A stretch of 64,000 nucleotides of DNA from Prinia subflava (taxonomy: Eukaryota; Chordata; Aves; Passeriformes; Cisticolidae): positions 2,852,001-2,916,000 of the forward strand of contig NW_026960609.1 of the NCBI RefSeq assembly GCF_021018805.1. The letters run 5' to 3'. Position 1 is the first letter of the stretch, and the number at the start of each line of letters is the position of its first letter. Under the pieces are notes generated by a model. That model saw nothing but the letters and a program-made list of their open reading frames with translations, was not told where the DNA came from and made no database searches. Below are positions 21,827 through 32,985 of the stretch, in pieces. Made by a program: the position numbers and the translations under genes.

Positions 21827-24800
21827 GAAAAGGCTGTTGCAGCACTTGAGATGTGATCAGAGTAGATGAGCTAATTAGGCATTTAGAGAAGCAAAAAACC
21901 TCTTGTCTTAGAGTTTCTTTTATGATGTAAGGAGAAAAAAAATTCTCAAACCCTTCTCTGTAGCAGACATAGCCTGGATGCCATGCCTGTAGATGCCAGA
22001 TTGGAAAAGAATATGAAAGGAAGGAGAGTGTCATGAGTCACCATGTTTTGGAGAGGGCATAGCAGAGTTTGAAGAGGAAGATTAGATAATCCATTTTGTT
22101 CTTTCTGAGTTTTAAATGAAAACTGGAAAAAAAGTGGGGTGACCAGCACAAACTAAAATTGCAGTTTAGAGGAAAGAACTAAAGAAAGGAGATAGAGGTT
22201 TCTGAACCATTAGAATAGAGTTAGGAGATTAATTCATGCTTTCATTGACTTTTACAAATGGCTCTAAGCAAAAAATTGGTTCAGGCTATGATAAATATTA
22301 TTTTGAATGTTACAATACACTAATATCCCCTCAAGCTGTGACTGTAAATACAGTTGTTGATATTAAATGTCTGGAGGTTACGTTATTTTAATCACCTCTA
22401 GAGAGGACTATCTCAGGGAAGTTCTATTCTGATGTTGAATGTTACTGGCTCCTACCGGCAACTGTGAATTCTGAAACTAGACTAGTTCGGCTCAGAAAAT
22501 CTGGAGAGCTACCAGATCCAGCTGAACTCAGTCGATCAAATTCTGTTGGTTTTGCACATGAGGAGCCGTGTTGACTTCATTAGGGTCTCATGTGTATAAC
22601 ACAATACTTTCTTACAATATGATTATATCAGGAAACTGGGATTCAGCTGTAGCTGATTTATTATTGCATTAGACATCAGTTTACCTGCAACATACCTGTC
22701 AATAACACCTTGAAATAAAAAAAAGTAATAACACCTGGAAAGAAAATAATTTTGGAAGACAGATTATGGCTTTGGAAAAGAAATAGATTAAACAGACAAA
22801 AGCGTGAAAAACTGATAAAAATGTCAAAGCAAAGTGCCAGGGCCAGACTGTGAGGCTTAACATTGCTGCTGCCCCCTCACTGATGGCTTGACATAACAGC
22901 ATACTGAGGAATTTAAAATGCAGTAATAGCTGAAACAGGGTCATTACAGACAGCAGGTGGGATTTTTCAAACACAAATTGAGCACTCTCTCAAGTCCTTG
23001 ATGTTTTAGCTTTGGTTTTTAGTAGGTGCACAGGTGGGCGAACCCTGGTATTTCAGACCTGAAGCTGGTGTGTCTGCTTCCAGCCACAGAGACCTAGCTT
23101 CTACCTCGTGTTGTGCTTCTGTAGTTTTTGCTCAAGCTTGCTCTAGACAGCTAGTCTACATAGAGAGACTCTCATCTTGCATCATTAACAGGGCTGAGAA
23201 CTCAACTTCAATGAGTTCTTGCAAGAGCTGTTTTACATTGATTACTGTTCTGTTCAGAGGCTGTGGTTACACAGCGCTCATTAGTGACAACTAAGGCACA
23301 GAATAAAGCAGGCCTGTCACACTTCCTGCCTTCAGAAAGACAGATAAATTAGTCTGGGCAGAGTGCCATGCTAGTCTGGTTCTATTACTCCCAGTAGCTG
23401 AACTAGCTCTGATAGCTAGCTCGGGTATCCCTTCAGGAGAGGAGAGCATGCTGTCCGGATGTCCCCCATGCAGACAGTTTATAACACTTTGAATTGAGTT
23501 TGCCTGCTCTGCTTCAGTTCAAACATTCCGGCAACTCAAAATAATAGGCTAAAATTAACAAGTTTTGCTTTTTTTGGTGGCTATGCTGTACAGGAGACCT
23601 ACTGTAGTGCAAATGGTGGGTGGCCTTAAACCTTTCCAGCTGGCTCTGCTATTACTCAGTCAGGTTCCTTCTGAGGAGCACTCATTTGTCTTCTGGCCCT
23701 GGGGGCTGGTGCAAGTGCAGCATTATCTCAGGGGAGCTCAGGCTGGGGGCTCTGGACCGAGCCCGTGTCAGCTAATGCAGAGCCTGACATTGAGGGAAGA
23801 GAAGAAAGGACAGAGTTTTCTTGCTGCTCTCCCTTTCTGTGCCAGGCTACAGCTGGACCCAGAGAGGGGCCATCAAGCCGAGTTGATGTAAAAGCTGTAG
23901 GATGCCTTTACTCATCTTTTCAATGATGTTGTATCTCCACAAATGTTGTAAAAGTGTTAGCAACAGGTTAGCCATAGATTTCTAATTTGACTGGAAAGTG
24001 TATATGTTAATTCACCCAGACAACCAAGGGAAATTTGTGCTGGAAATACAGTTTCTCAGAAACTGTTTTCCCTTCCCACCTATACTTTATTACATATTTT
24101 CTCACCTCCAATATCAAGATACAATCAAAATATTCACAGTATTATCTTCTTTTTCTCCCTCTGGCCCAGGAATATGAGTGAAAGAAGAATCAGAGAGAAG
24201 GACAGACTGCCTAGAACTTCCATAGGTTGAGCCAGGGGTTTGGATTACCAAAAGTTTGCACCAAGGCAGACAAATCACAGCTACTTTATACAGGGTGGCA
24301 GATCCCCAAAGGAAGGGACCTGTTTCATTCACAGGAGTCTGGCCTTGAAAGCTTATGCTCCATTGCGCGGTAGGAGAACTTGAAAAATTGTTTCCCATTT
24401 CCTAAGGAAATGCTCATCCTGTGGACATATTTGGGCTGGGTAAGGCCAAGCATGATCAGTTGGCATTTTCTGATGATACATGACATGTTTGGACATACCT
24501 CAGCAACAGGAAGCATGACAGGACATAATCCAACAACCTTTTGCTCTTGACGTACATGTGCAATGCTCACGGTACTGGAGAGATAAATGATGAAATACAG
24601 GTAAAACTGACATTAGCCCTTGTTAGCTTTCTGGATCACTGGTCAACATGGCCCTTACCAAACCATGTTTGGTCTAGCTGAAACATTTGGTCTTCTGGAT
24701 AAACAGTGAAATCTAGGGGCCTCTGGTAAACTTTGATTTAACAGAATAAACCCAAATTCTGTCTTATTTAAATATCCTGGTATTTCAGTTTTTAGACACA

Positions 24801-26153
24801 ACTGGTGAATTTTAGAAAGCTGGGAAATTTTACCCAGGAGTCCTTGACCAAGAGTCACATTGCTGCTGTGTGTGGATGGGCAGGAAGGGTGTTAGAGAGC
24901 ATAGCAGGGTTACTGCAACCTCTCATAACAATATACATCCAGGAAGAACTCAAAAATCAACTCTTAGCTAAAGTGGACTCTTTGTAGCACTCCTAATGAC
25001 TCACTGGAGACTTGCAAGGCTCTTACCAAATGCTGTTAAATAAAATTTTCCAGTTCAGCATCTTATTCAATCAGAGGGAATTTAGTCTGCAGTACAACTG
25101 AAAATATTTGTGTTCAGAAAATAGACATCATTGATTACCCTGCATTTATGAAGGCATTGTTCTTGATGCTGCCCATTGGTCTGTGCTTTGAATAATCCTT
25201 CATGATTGCTACTGAAAAAGTCAATGTTGCAAAAGCATCAAGCAGGGAATGCTTTATTATTATAGCCATTTCGTTAGATGCAGTTGTTGCCACAAAGGAT
25301 GGGTAGAAACTAAGATTCCTTGTTAAAATGATACCAGGTTCATCAATCTAGAATTTGGGGGTTAACTAATTAGCATGTAAGGTACTCTTAATAAGCAATG
25401 CACTCCCATTTATAAGTAATGAGCATAAAGAAAGAGAAAAGCCTTAGTGAAGGAGAAAAAATTCACAAGGGCAGCTTGTAAAAGCACTTGACAATACATC
25501 TGTGAAAGGAAAAAAGCAACCCTCAGTTTCAGGACAAGATAATGAGTTATGTTTGTTCATCACACTTCAGTGCAAATGTCCAATAACCTAATGCTCCATC
25601 ACCTCTGTGCTGATCCTTCCCTCCTTCCAGAGAATCCTGCCATGTTTCAGTTTCAGTGGACAGCGAGATTCCAAAATGAAGACATCTCTCTAGCACCTGG
25701 TCCTAATCTGTTCACTCATCCCGCTGTAAGTATTTCAGATAGTAGTCTCATCATGTTTTACTCTGCTTATCTCCCATGATGCAAGGTTATCTGCAACAGC
25801 TTTTTCTGGGAAATGCTCTGTCATTATCACCTCACAGTAAAGATCCAAGCAGAGTATTCCCATTATTTGTATTGCCATAGTTCTTTCAAGCTCCAGAAAG
25901 GGTCTGACACCATGTTGCATTTGGTACTCCCCAAAACTTACCTGAGCATTTCCATCATTACAGAATAAGTATCCTTTCCCTGACTGTCATTTAGTTAATG
26001 AAAGAGAGGATTTTAAGTTCATATAGTGAAACGAGCTGGTAGAACCCCAGCTAGCTCTGATTCCCGGCTGTGCCAGGGGCCATTCCCAAATCTGCCAGCA
26101 GATTCAGGTAACGGTGCAGAACAAGGCTGTTCTATGGCAAACAGGTGTTGCAG
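21827..26153. other. Unassigned sequence, no supported gene
   Basis: Moderately AT-rich. All open frames are under 110 codons without recognisable domains. No LTR, LINE end or RNA gene seen. Confidence 0.4.
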
Positions 26154-26535
26154 TGTCTAGACTTTGGAGCAAGGACTAGAGAAGGCTCTCTTTTGTATGA
26201 ATCTCAGAGATGTTTATTCTTCAAGATGGGGACAAAAAAGAGCGGGAGACAAAGCCCACGCCTGCTTTTAAAACCAAGGGGTGGGGGGTGTGAAACAAGC
26301 AAGTGATTGGTCCCAGAACAGATGGACAGGGGTTTTCCATAGCATAGGGCAGGGTCAGGGGAGAAATGGACAGCTGACTGAAGCTTCTAGGGACAGGGCA
26401 GGGGTAGGAGAGGTAGACAAAGAGACAAAGGGGGAGACATACCTGGATGGCACCTGACCCATCAGGCAGGGGGAAACAGGGAAGAACCATTGAGATACAG
26501 AACTCAAAACAGCTTAACAAAAACCCACCACCACA
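26154..26535 (-). repeat. Probable solo LTR
   Basis: On the minus strand: start TGTGGTGGTGGG, a CCAAT box (GGACCAATC), TATA-like TTTAAAAGC, GAATAAAC polyA signal and end TCTAGACA. The order and spacing are those of an LTR of about 382 bp. No clean target duplication was found, so the ends may be off by some bases. Confidence 0.65.
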
Positions 26536-27607
26536 ATATATGTTAAGATGGGTCCTAAAGCAGCACTGAGAAATTCTAAATAGAAAGCTACAATCAAGTT
26601 TTTTCTGTCACCAAATTCCCAGTGGCCACTAAAATCTGAGTGGCTCCTTCATCTCCATTTACCTGACTGCACATAACTGGTTCATGAAGCTAAAGCAGCT
26701 GTGACCATTCCTTGGTCCTGTTACCTTAGGAAGGGGAAAACAACTCCTTACCTTCTCAGAGGCTTAAATTATTATTCATTTTTACATTAGTCATCTCTAG
26801 ACCTTCAGGTCAGTAAGACACTGTTGGCCAAAGCATAAGGCAAATACTGGTGAAAATACATCTCACCCTGAAAAACCTATATTCCAGGATGTGTGTCATG
26901 CAGATGGAGGGCAGAGAAGGCTAAAGTCAATATCATTATACAAGTTATACTAATTTAATTTTTTTTTTCTCATTATAAATTCACAGAAAAAGTGTTGAAA
27001 CTCACCATCTGTGCTTTAAGCTATTAGACAGGGCCCAAGGATGCATCTCTAAGGTGGCTGGCAATCATGGCTGTCTTCTACATTTAGAATATTCCTGGAA
27101 GACTTTACAGAGAATGCAGGGGCAGATGTAAACAAAGGCTTCCTCAAAGTATTCAGAAAGGAATTGTAGTTTTGGAAAGGCTGTATGAAAGGCAGCCTCA
27201 GAGTTGCTGTGGCTAGCCTCTGACCAATGATATACACGTATCTTTTTCAGTTTCTCTTCAAAGAATGTGTTGTTCTTACAAAGATTTCAGCACAAAGACA
27301 AAAGTGATCAAGGTATCTCTGAGACTCTCCCTGCCAAATGAATGCTGTTTTTGCTAGAGAAGTAGCTGTCTAAGACAGCTACATAGCAAAAACACTACAA
27401 TTCATTCGTAAGACAGAAACACATTCAACAATAGGCAGTTTAATAATTGCATTAAATTACAGATGTACCTGTTGCTTTTTTTACTATGAATTGGCAGAAG
27501 ATGCACTGAACAAGATAGAACAAAGCACAAGAGAGAGATTAAAATGCTGTAAAATACAAGAAGCCCATTTCATGCCATTTTTACCTGGTGTTACATACTA
27601 TGCTAGA
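26536..27607. other. Unassigned sequence
   Basis: No coding motif. A T-rich run lies near 26960. Nothing else seen. Confidence 0.4.
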
Positions 27608-27797
27608 TGGTGTTGTATCAAAGGTCCTAGGCTCCTGGGGTCAAATCCTAGCTAGCTCCAGAACCCAGTGTTACGCCGATAATGGACCAAAGGCAAGAGA
27701 CAGAGGTGTTCTTTGTCCTTGGGTCTACAGTCCCACTCTTCATTGCAGAACCCACCTCCCGAGCAGAAAAGAGACCCCAGCCACGTGTTTTTTGGGG
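27608..27797 (-). repeat. ERV5 3' LTR fragment (R-U5 part)
   Basis: It matches 42258-42445 (shared GGACCAAAGGCAA block, CCACGTGTTTTTTGGG near the junction). The polyA signal is decayed to AATGAA on the minus strand. Similarity to the 5' LTR stops at about 27797 and RT coding sequence begins, marking a deletion junction. Confidence 0.75.
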
Positions 27798-28500
27798 GTT
27801 TGTGTGATATCTGTCTGTCACTCTTCACAGCTCCAAAGGCCTTTGAACTTTCTCTTCCTGCAGTTGAAATCCAGCAGATTAAAACTTTAACCACTAGGTC
27901 AAGTGTGTGTTGGAGTATAGTGTCATCGGGAGCACACACAAGCACATCATCCATGTAGTGGAGGATGATGGCTTCCCTTCTTTGGGCACATACCAGGGAC
28001 AGAAATGAAGCCACGTACCACTGGCAGATCATGAGGCTGCATTTTAGGCCTTGAAGCAAAACCTTCCAATGGTAATGCTTCATCGGGGCTTTTCGATTAA
28101 TGGTAGAAACCGAGAAGGCAAACCGTGGGGCATCTTCTGGGTGTAGTGGAATTTGGAAGAAACAGTCTTTGATATCTAGGACAGCCAATTGCCAATTTTG
28201 AGAGAGCATTGTTGGGGAAGGCATCCCTGGTTGGAGTGATCCCATGTCCTCAATTACTTTGTTTATTTCCCGGAGGTCGTGGAGGAGCCTCCACTTATCC
28301 TTCCCTGGCTTCTTTATTACAAAGACCGGGGAATTCCAAGGACTGGTTGGCTCTTCTGTGTGACCCCTGGCTAATTGTTCTTCTACGATCTCCTGGAGCG
28401 CCTTAAGCTTTTCCTTACTGAGTGGCCACTGATTTACACAGACTGGGGTGTCATCCAGCCACGTTAACTTTTGGGTAGGGCGCTCTACAGTTGCCACTTC
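27798..28500 (-). pseudogene. pol: ERV5 reverse transcriptase (truncated)
   Basis: A 281-codon open frame (28497 to 27652) begins with a pre-RT stretch parallel to ERV4 pol (PTQKLTWLDD; WPLSKEKLKAL) and keeps SPWNSPVFVIKK, the KDCFFQIPL palm motif and the catalytic YMDD near 27945-27960. The LPQG motif reads LLQG. Similarity ends near codon 210 and the frame runs on into LTR sequence. RNase H and integrase are absent. The palm residues are there, but the missing thumb makes a working enzyme very unlikely. Confidence 0.85.
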
Positions 28501-29139
28501 TTAAAATCTGGGGGGGGGGATTATAGGGATAACTAATTTGACCCCCCCACTGGAACATGGTGTCTCTGCCCCACAAGGGACCCTTATAGTCGATGACAAA
28601 TGGACTAACACTGGCCAATTTTCCATCCGGCCCCTCAACTTGCACAATGTTTTTTTGATATTTTTGCCAATTGAAGCCCTCCTATACATTGAAGTCTGGC
28701 AGCCATGGGTTGCAAGTCCCAGTGTGAAGGCCACATCTTTTTTCAGTATAATTGTGATGTCGATCCCATGTCTAGAAAGCCCTCCACGTGGAGGTGGACT
28801 TTCCCACAGGTCAGGTTGCACCCCGTAATGGGTTTGTCCTCGCCAACCACTTCTGCCCAGTAGACATCAGGTGCTTTGTCATATACTGGGACCTCCGCTG
28901 GAGTGGGAATGGCCGGGATGATGATTTGCCCCTTGGCCAGGTAGAAGGGTGGCTGAGGGCAACACACCAAAAGAATGAGTTTGGGCGTGATTCCCTTACT
29001 GGTCATGGGAACAATCTCAATCTCCATGGGTTTGTGTGCTGTGTCCCCAATAACAAAATACTCACTGTCCAGTCCTGTGTGATCTACCTTCAGGTCTCGT
29101 GACTCCTCTGGCAAGTCCACTTCAAAGACTGTCCAGTGG
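28451..29139 (-). pseudogene. pro: ERV5 pro: dUTPase-like plus protease remnant
   Basis: The frame 29120-28743 carries a beta-strand-rich region ending in YLAKGQIIIPAIP, parallel to the dUTPase-like region of ERV4 pro. The next frames retain a DMGS remnant where the protease active-site DTGA is expected, and the C-terminal GRDTMFQWGG. The 7-G run at the pro/pol junction (about 28543-28549) is the same length as in ERV4. It is broken by frameshifts and cut from its gag by ERV4. Confidence 0.75.
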
Positions 29140-29145
29140 TTGGAC

Positions 29146-29698
29146 TGTGGCAGTGTGTTAATTTAATCGGTCATGCTTTGTATACTTTTGTATGTGTTGG
29201 GCTCTCTGTACCCCAGCCCTCGATTGTTCCTTTGTTTAACTCACATGACTCCGGCACCTGTTATGCGACACACGGTTAGCTGCCTGTCATTTTTCCCACC
29301 TTTGTAAATCCCTCCTATTTTCTCCTGATTGGCCCAAGTTATGTTCTATTACGCCCATATCCCCTGGCAACCTGCCCCGGTTGGCTGGCAGTGGCTGGCC
29401 ACCCCCTTTGCCCCCCCTCCGAATCCTTTGGACAAAAACCCCCCGCACCCCTCTCCCCCCCGAACAGTTGTGGGCTGAGGAGGTGTTTGCAATAAACCCT
29501 CTGTTCGTCTGGAATTGTTTCCTCCTTTCTTTCCACTGCCTGTCGAATCTCCATCGCTCGCATAAGCCTCTGCCAGGCAAAGAACCCACAGGGTCAGTAC
29601 TGCCTGCATTGCTCGCAGACTGACCCCCCTACGACGCCTGTCGCTGTGTCTGGGCCAGTGGCGACAGAGCCCGTTGGCTCTCTGTGAGCACACCGACA
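29146..29698 (+). repeat. ERV4 5' LTR
   Basis: It starts TGTGGCAGTG and ends CACACCGACA, with AATAAA near 29491. A C-rich U3 (29400-29460) precedes it. About 7 differences from the 3' LTR. Confidence 0.92.
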
Positions 29699-29704
29699 GA
29701 GGTG

Positions 29705-29722
29705 TGGCGCCCACCGTCCGGC
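29705..29722 (+). other. ERV4 primer binding site
   Basis: TGGCGCCCACCGTCCGGC starts 6 bases after the LTR. The TGGCGCC start is Lys-like but the rest does not match the common Lys PBS, so the primer tRNA is unassigned. Confidence 0.65.
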
Positions 29723-29964
29723 ACCGGAAAGGGGCTTTCAGCGCTTTTACGGAGCCCACGGGCAGGATTGGTGCGTCTCAGCGAGGAGCTGAGCCCACCT
29801 GAAATAATCCCTGGACGTCACACTGGCCCGGGTTTGAGCGCCCTCCGTGAGGGACCGCTCCCCGGGGGAGAGGAGGACAGCTGTCTCCGCCGCGTCCCGA
29901 AGACGGTCCTTCTCCAGTGGTGGATCTTCTGGAGCAGCTTTGGAGCACCACGCCAGGGGTTCAT

Positions 29965-29972
29965 AAGTAAGC
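29965..29972 (+). promoter_or_regulatory. ERV4 leader splice donor candidate
   Basis: AA|GTAAGC in the leader, upstream of gag, in the place expected for the donor used to make env mRNA. The acceptor candidate is at 35831-35837. Confidence 0.5.
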
Positions 29973-30359
29973 AGACCCCCCTAGACCGCGGGGCGGGTCA
30001 GTGGGGACGGCATTCCCCTTTGTGGCAGCCTGTGGGGGACAGCCCCCCCCTCGCTGAGGTCGCGCGGCCCCCGGGATTTGGGTTTTTTGGCCCCTGCCCC
30101 GGGTTCACCCCCCCCCGGCGCTTTTCTGTTCCCTCGGTTGATTTAAGGCTTTTATTTTTGTGCGCGAGCGCGGGCTCGCGTGGAGCCGCTGCCGGCAGGT
30201 GCGGGTTTTCGCCGGCCAGCCAGTTTCGGATTCGCTGCTTGCGCCGGCTTTTTGCAGAGCGGTCGGGCGCGTGAAACATCGGTTTTAAAAGACGCGCGGC
30301 TGTGAGATTCTTTTTCGTTGCATCTTTCGTTTGCTGGCTCCAGAAATTACGCAGGCAGA

Positions 30360-31229
30360 ATGGGTGCTTCTCTGTCTGCTTCCCAGAAGGGAGTGTTTTA
30401 CAGTTGCGTTGCATTGTTAGAAGCTAGTAAAGTTAAGTTCTCTAAGGATTGTTTAAAAAAGCTGGTCAGATGGCTTTTCCTGCACTACCCGACGGCTTCC
30501 CCGCCGATGGTCCACACCTCCAGATTTTGGGAGCTGGTGGAAAAGAAACTGTTACAATTAGGTAACGCCGGGGAAAAGAACACACAGAAATTAGCCTTTT
30601 TAATTTTGCAATTAAAGACGGCAGCGACGAAAAAGGGAGTGCAGAAAAGCTCTCATGAAACCCAGCTAGCCCCAGTTTCCCTTCAACCCAGCCCCAGCCC
30701 CTCTGCCCTGAGAAAGGGAATTTTGAGGAAAGCGGCAACTCAGGAAGTTGCTAGCCCAGGCTCTCCGAAAAATTCCCGGCCCCCGAGCCCCAGTAGCCTG
30801 GGACAGACTGCTGGGGACCCCTCGGAAAGCTCTGGCCAAGCGGACCGAGGACCTTTCCTTCCCCCTGCTTCCCCGAATTGCAAACCCAAGGTTCAGTTTA
30901 ATTTAAATGCGTCACACCGGCCACAAAATGGCGGCAGTGACCCACCTAATGGCGTCCACTCCTCCACGTGGCCGCCACCCTTCTCCCATCCCCTGAACCC
31001 CTTTCTTCCCTCCAACCCCTTCCTTCCCTCAGCTCCTCCCTCCGCCCCTCCCATAGCCCCTCCCCAGACCCCTCCCGCCCCCCAAAGGTCCCGCCCACTC
31101 GCCCTGCCCCTCGACACGCCCCTGAGGCGGGGCCGAGTCCCTCTCCTTGCCCCGGAAGGACGTCATCTTGCCAGCAATTTTCCCACGCCCTCATTTCCGG
31201 TTCCCACGGTTGGGAACCAGAAGAAATGA
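30360..31229 (+). pseudogene. gag: ERV4 gag, N-terminal part (matrix and proline-rich linker)
   Basis: The ATG at 30360 opens with MGASLSAS, a myristoylation-type start, so I choose it over upstream non-ATG codons. About 100 residues of helical matrix follow, with Trp/Phe-rich packing (RFWELVEKKLLQLG). Then comes a long Ser/Pro-rich linker containing PSAP twice (near 31035-31050), a known late-domain motif that recruits ESCRT in retroviruses. The frame ends at 31229, while capsid lies in another frame, so one frameshift, somewhere between about 31080 and 31220 in C-rich sequence, separates them. A sequencing or assembly error in the C runs is a possible alternative to a true mutation. Confidence 0.85.
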
Positions 31230-32206
31230 GCGAGGGTGAACCGGAGGTCACTCTCTCTGCTGTGCCTGTCACCTACCGCAGAACACGTGGTGGTGACACA
31301 CCAAAACCCAATTGGCATGCTTTTTCCCAAAGCATCATTCGGGATTTATGCAAGGCGCACAAGGATTATGGCAGGGAGAGTCCCTACTTCCGTGGCCTCC
31401 TCACTGCTGATCTTGCAGGTGTCCATGTTGTTCCAGCAGACCTCCGGCAGCTTTTCTCTTGCCTGATGAATGGCACAGAGTTTAAGCTCTGGGATGCAGC
31501 ATTTAAACAGGCCCTGCAAGAAGCAATGCCTCAGTTGCCCTTTCCAGCCATCGATGAAGAGGGCAATCCCCTCTCTCTTGAGTTGCTTGCTGGTGAAGGT
31601 TCCTATGTTTCCCCTGAGTCCCAAGCAGCCCTAATACCCTCGGCAGTCCTTTCAATTATAAAAGATATAGCCTGCAAGGCTTTCTTTTGTTTGCAGCCAG
31701 ACGCACCATCACCACCCTATACCACCATTAGGCAGGGACCTTCTGAATCATTTGTTGCCTTTGTAGAGCGGCTCACCAGAGCAGTGGAAGTTCAAGTTCA
31801 AATAGAAAGTGCACGGGAAGGTATTATAGGGGAGCTTGTTTTCGTTAATGCTAACGACCTGTGTAAACAGGCAATTTTGAGTCTTCCCCTAGATCCGCCC
31901 CGCACTCTCCAGTCAATGCTCCAGGTGTGCCAGATGAAGGTGCCCTTCCTTGCCCGGAGGAACCCACCACCACCCTCCCAGGCAACCTTTCCGCCCAAGG
32001 CTGTGCGTGCTGCAGAATCATCCCAACAGCCTCGACATCGTCCGCCTCGGCGGCGACCCTCCTTCGACAATCGCCCTGGTCGCTGCTTCTTCTGCAAGGA
32101 GGAAGGACACTGGACTGCCAACTGCCCTAAGAAACCTTCACTACAGCGGACTCAAAATACACCTCCGGGAACACCGGTGCCTTCCCAGGCACAGCAAAAA
32201 AACTGA
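31090..32206 (+). pseudogene. gag: ERV4 gag, C-terminal part (capsid and nucleocapsid)
   Basis: This open frame carries the capsid domain with a clear major homology region (QGPSESFVAFVERL near 31736-31778), then a basic Pro/Arg-rich nucleocapsid with one zinc knuckle, CFFCKEEGHWTANC (about 32083-32124). The frame ends with AAA AAC TGA at 32198-32206. It is the continuation of the N-terminal gag part in a different frame. Most retroviruses of the alpha and beta groups have two knuckles; only one is visible here. The open part before about 31200 is a GTG-started artefact of the linker. Confidence 0.85.
32197..32203 (+). promoter_or_regulatory. Gag-pro -1 frameshift slippery site
   Basis: The heptamer A AAA AAC is in the correct phase and sits directly before the gag TGA. 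The pro frame is -1 and open from here. GC-rich sequence follows, suited to a stimulatory structure (not folded here). Confidence 0.85.
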
Positions 32207-32985
32207 AAGGGGAGCGCGGGTCCACCCAGCGCGACGACCCCAATCCGGTGGACCGGGCAGGGAACTCCAAAGGGGGTCAATTGGATGGACATTCTACACC
32301 AGACTCAAGAACACCTGAACATGATATAGCAAAACCTATTCTCACCGCCTCTTCCTTTTTTGAACCCCACAGGTTGCATCTCACCAGACCATTGTACCTG
32401 ACGGATAGGGACTTCCATTTTGTGACCATAGACCCAAAGAAGTTACATCAGTGGCCAATGACCGGCGAAGGTAAGTTCATCGTTGTCGGTGATTGCAAAT
32501 ACACTCCGCAGGAGATTGAGGTAGTCCCGGGGACACTTCACAACAACCCCAGGGCCCTCATTCTCTGGCTGCGCTGCACTCATCCGCCCACATTTTTACC
32601 CAAGGGCCAGGTCATCGCACAAGCAATTCCTTATGGTGACCCAGAACATCTTACCTTTACTGTAAATGCTGTACATCACATTTCCACCTGTAAGCCCTTG
32701 GTGCGATGTACGCTCACTGTGGGAGATGAATCAGTAGATAAAGATCTTGTTTTTGACACGGGGGCAAATGTTACGCTCATCCCGACCGCGGAATGGCCGT
32801 CGCACTGGCCCCTAGAGGAAGTGGACGGACAGATCCAAGGTGTAGGAGGGTTCCAATCCGCAAAACAGTCAAAAAACGTGGTAAAAATTACGGGACAATT
32901 GGCTGCCATCCGTCCTTTTGTTTTAGATTACAAGGAACCCCTGCTTGGAAGAGACCTCATGGCTCAGTGGGGGGGTCACAATTGA
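32203..32985 (+). CDS. pro: ERV4 pro: dUTPase-like domain and aspartic protease
   Basis: This frame is reached by the -1 slip at 32197-32203 and ends at TGA 32983-32985. Residues about 50-150 form a beta-rich segment with FLPKGQVIAQAIP, resembling the late part of retroviral dUTPase domains; the dUTPase catalytic motifs are not clearly complete, so activity is doubtful. The protease follows with VFDTGANVTLIP (DTGA active site, about 32750-32785), a flap-like glycine region (GVGGFQ) and the conserved C-terminal LLGRDLMAQWG (GRD motif). No internal stop. In the family this enzyme cleaves Gag and Gag-Pol in maturing particles. Confidence 0.85.
   Translation: MKGERGSTQRDDPNPVDRAGNSKGGQLDGHSTPDSRTPEHDIAKPILTASSFFEPHRLHLTRPLYLTDRDFHFVTIDPKKLHQWPMTGEGKFIVVGDCKYTPQEIEVVPGTLHNNPRALILWLRCTHPPTFLPKGQVIAQAIPYGDPEHLTFTVNAVHHISTCKPLVRCTLTVGDESVDKDLVFDTGANVTLIPTAEWPSHWPLEEVDGQIQGVGGFQSAKQSKNVVKITGQLAAIRPFVLDYKEPLLGRDLMAQWGGHN
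32969..32975 (+). promoter_or_regulatory. Seven-G run at the pro/pol frame junction
   Basis: The pol frame lies +1 (equivalently -2) relative to pro, not -1. The only obvious slip site in the overlap is this G7T run; a -1 slip here leads to a frame that ends at 33050 without RT. ERV5 has the same seven Gs. Confidence 0.6.
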
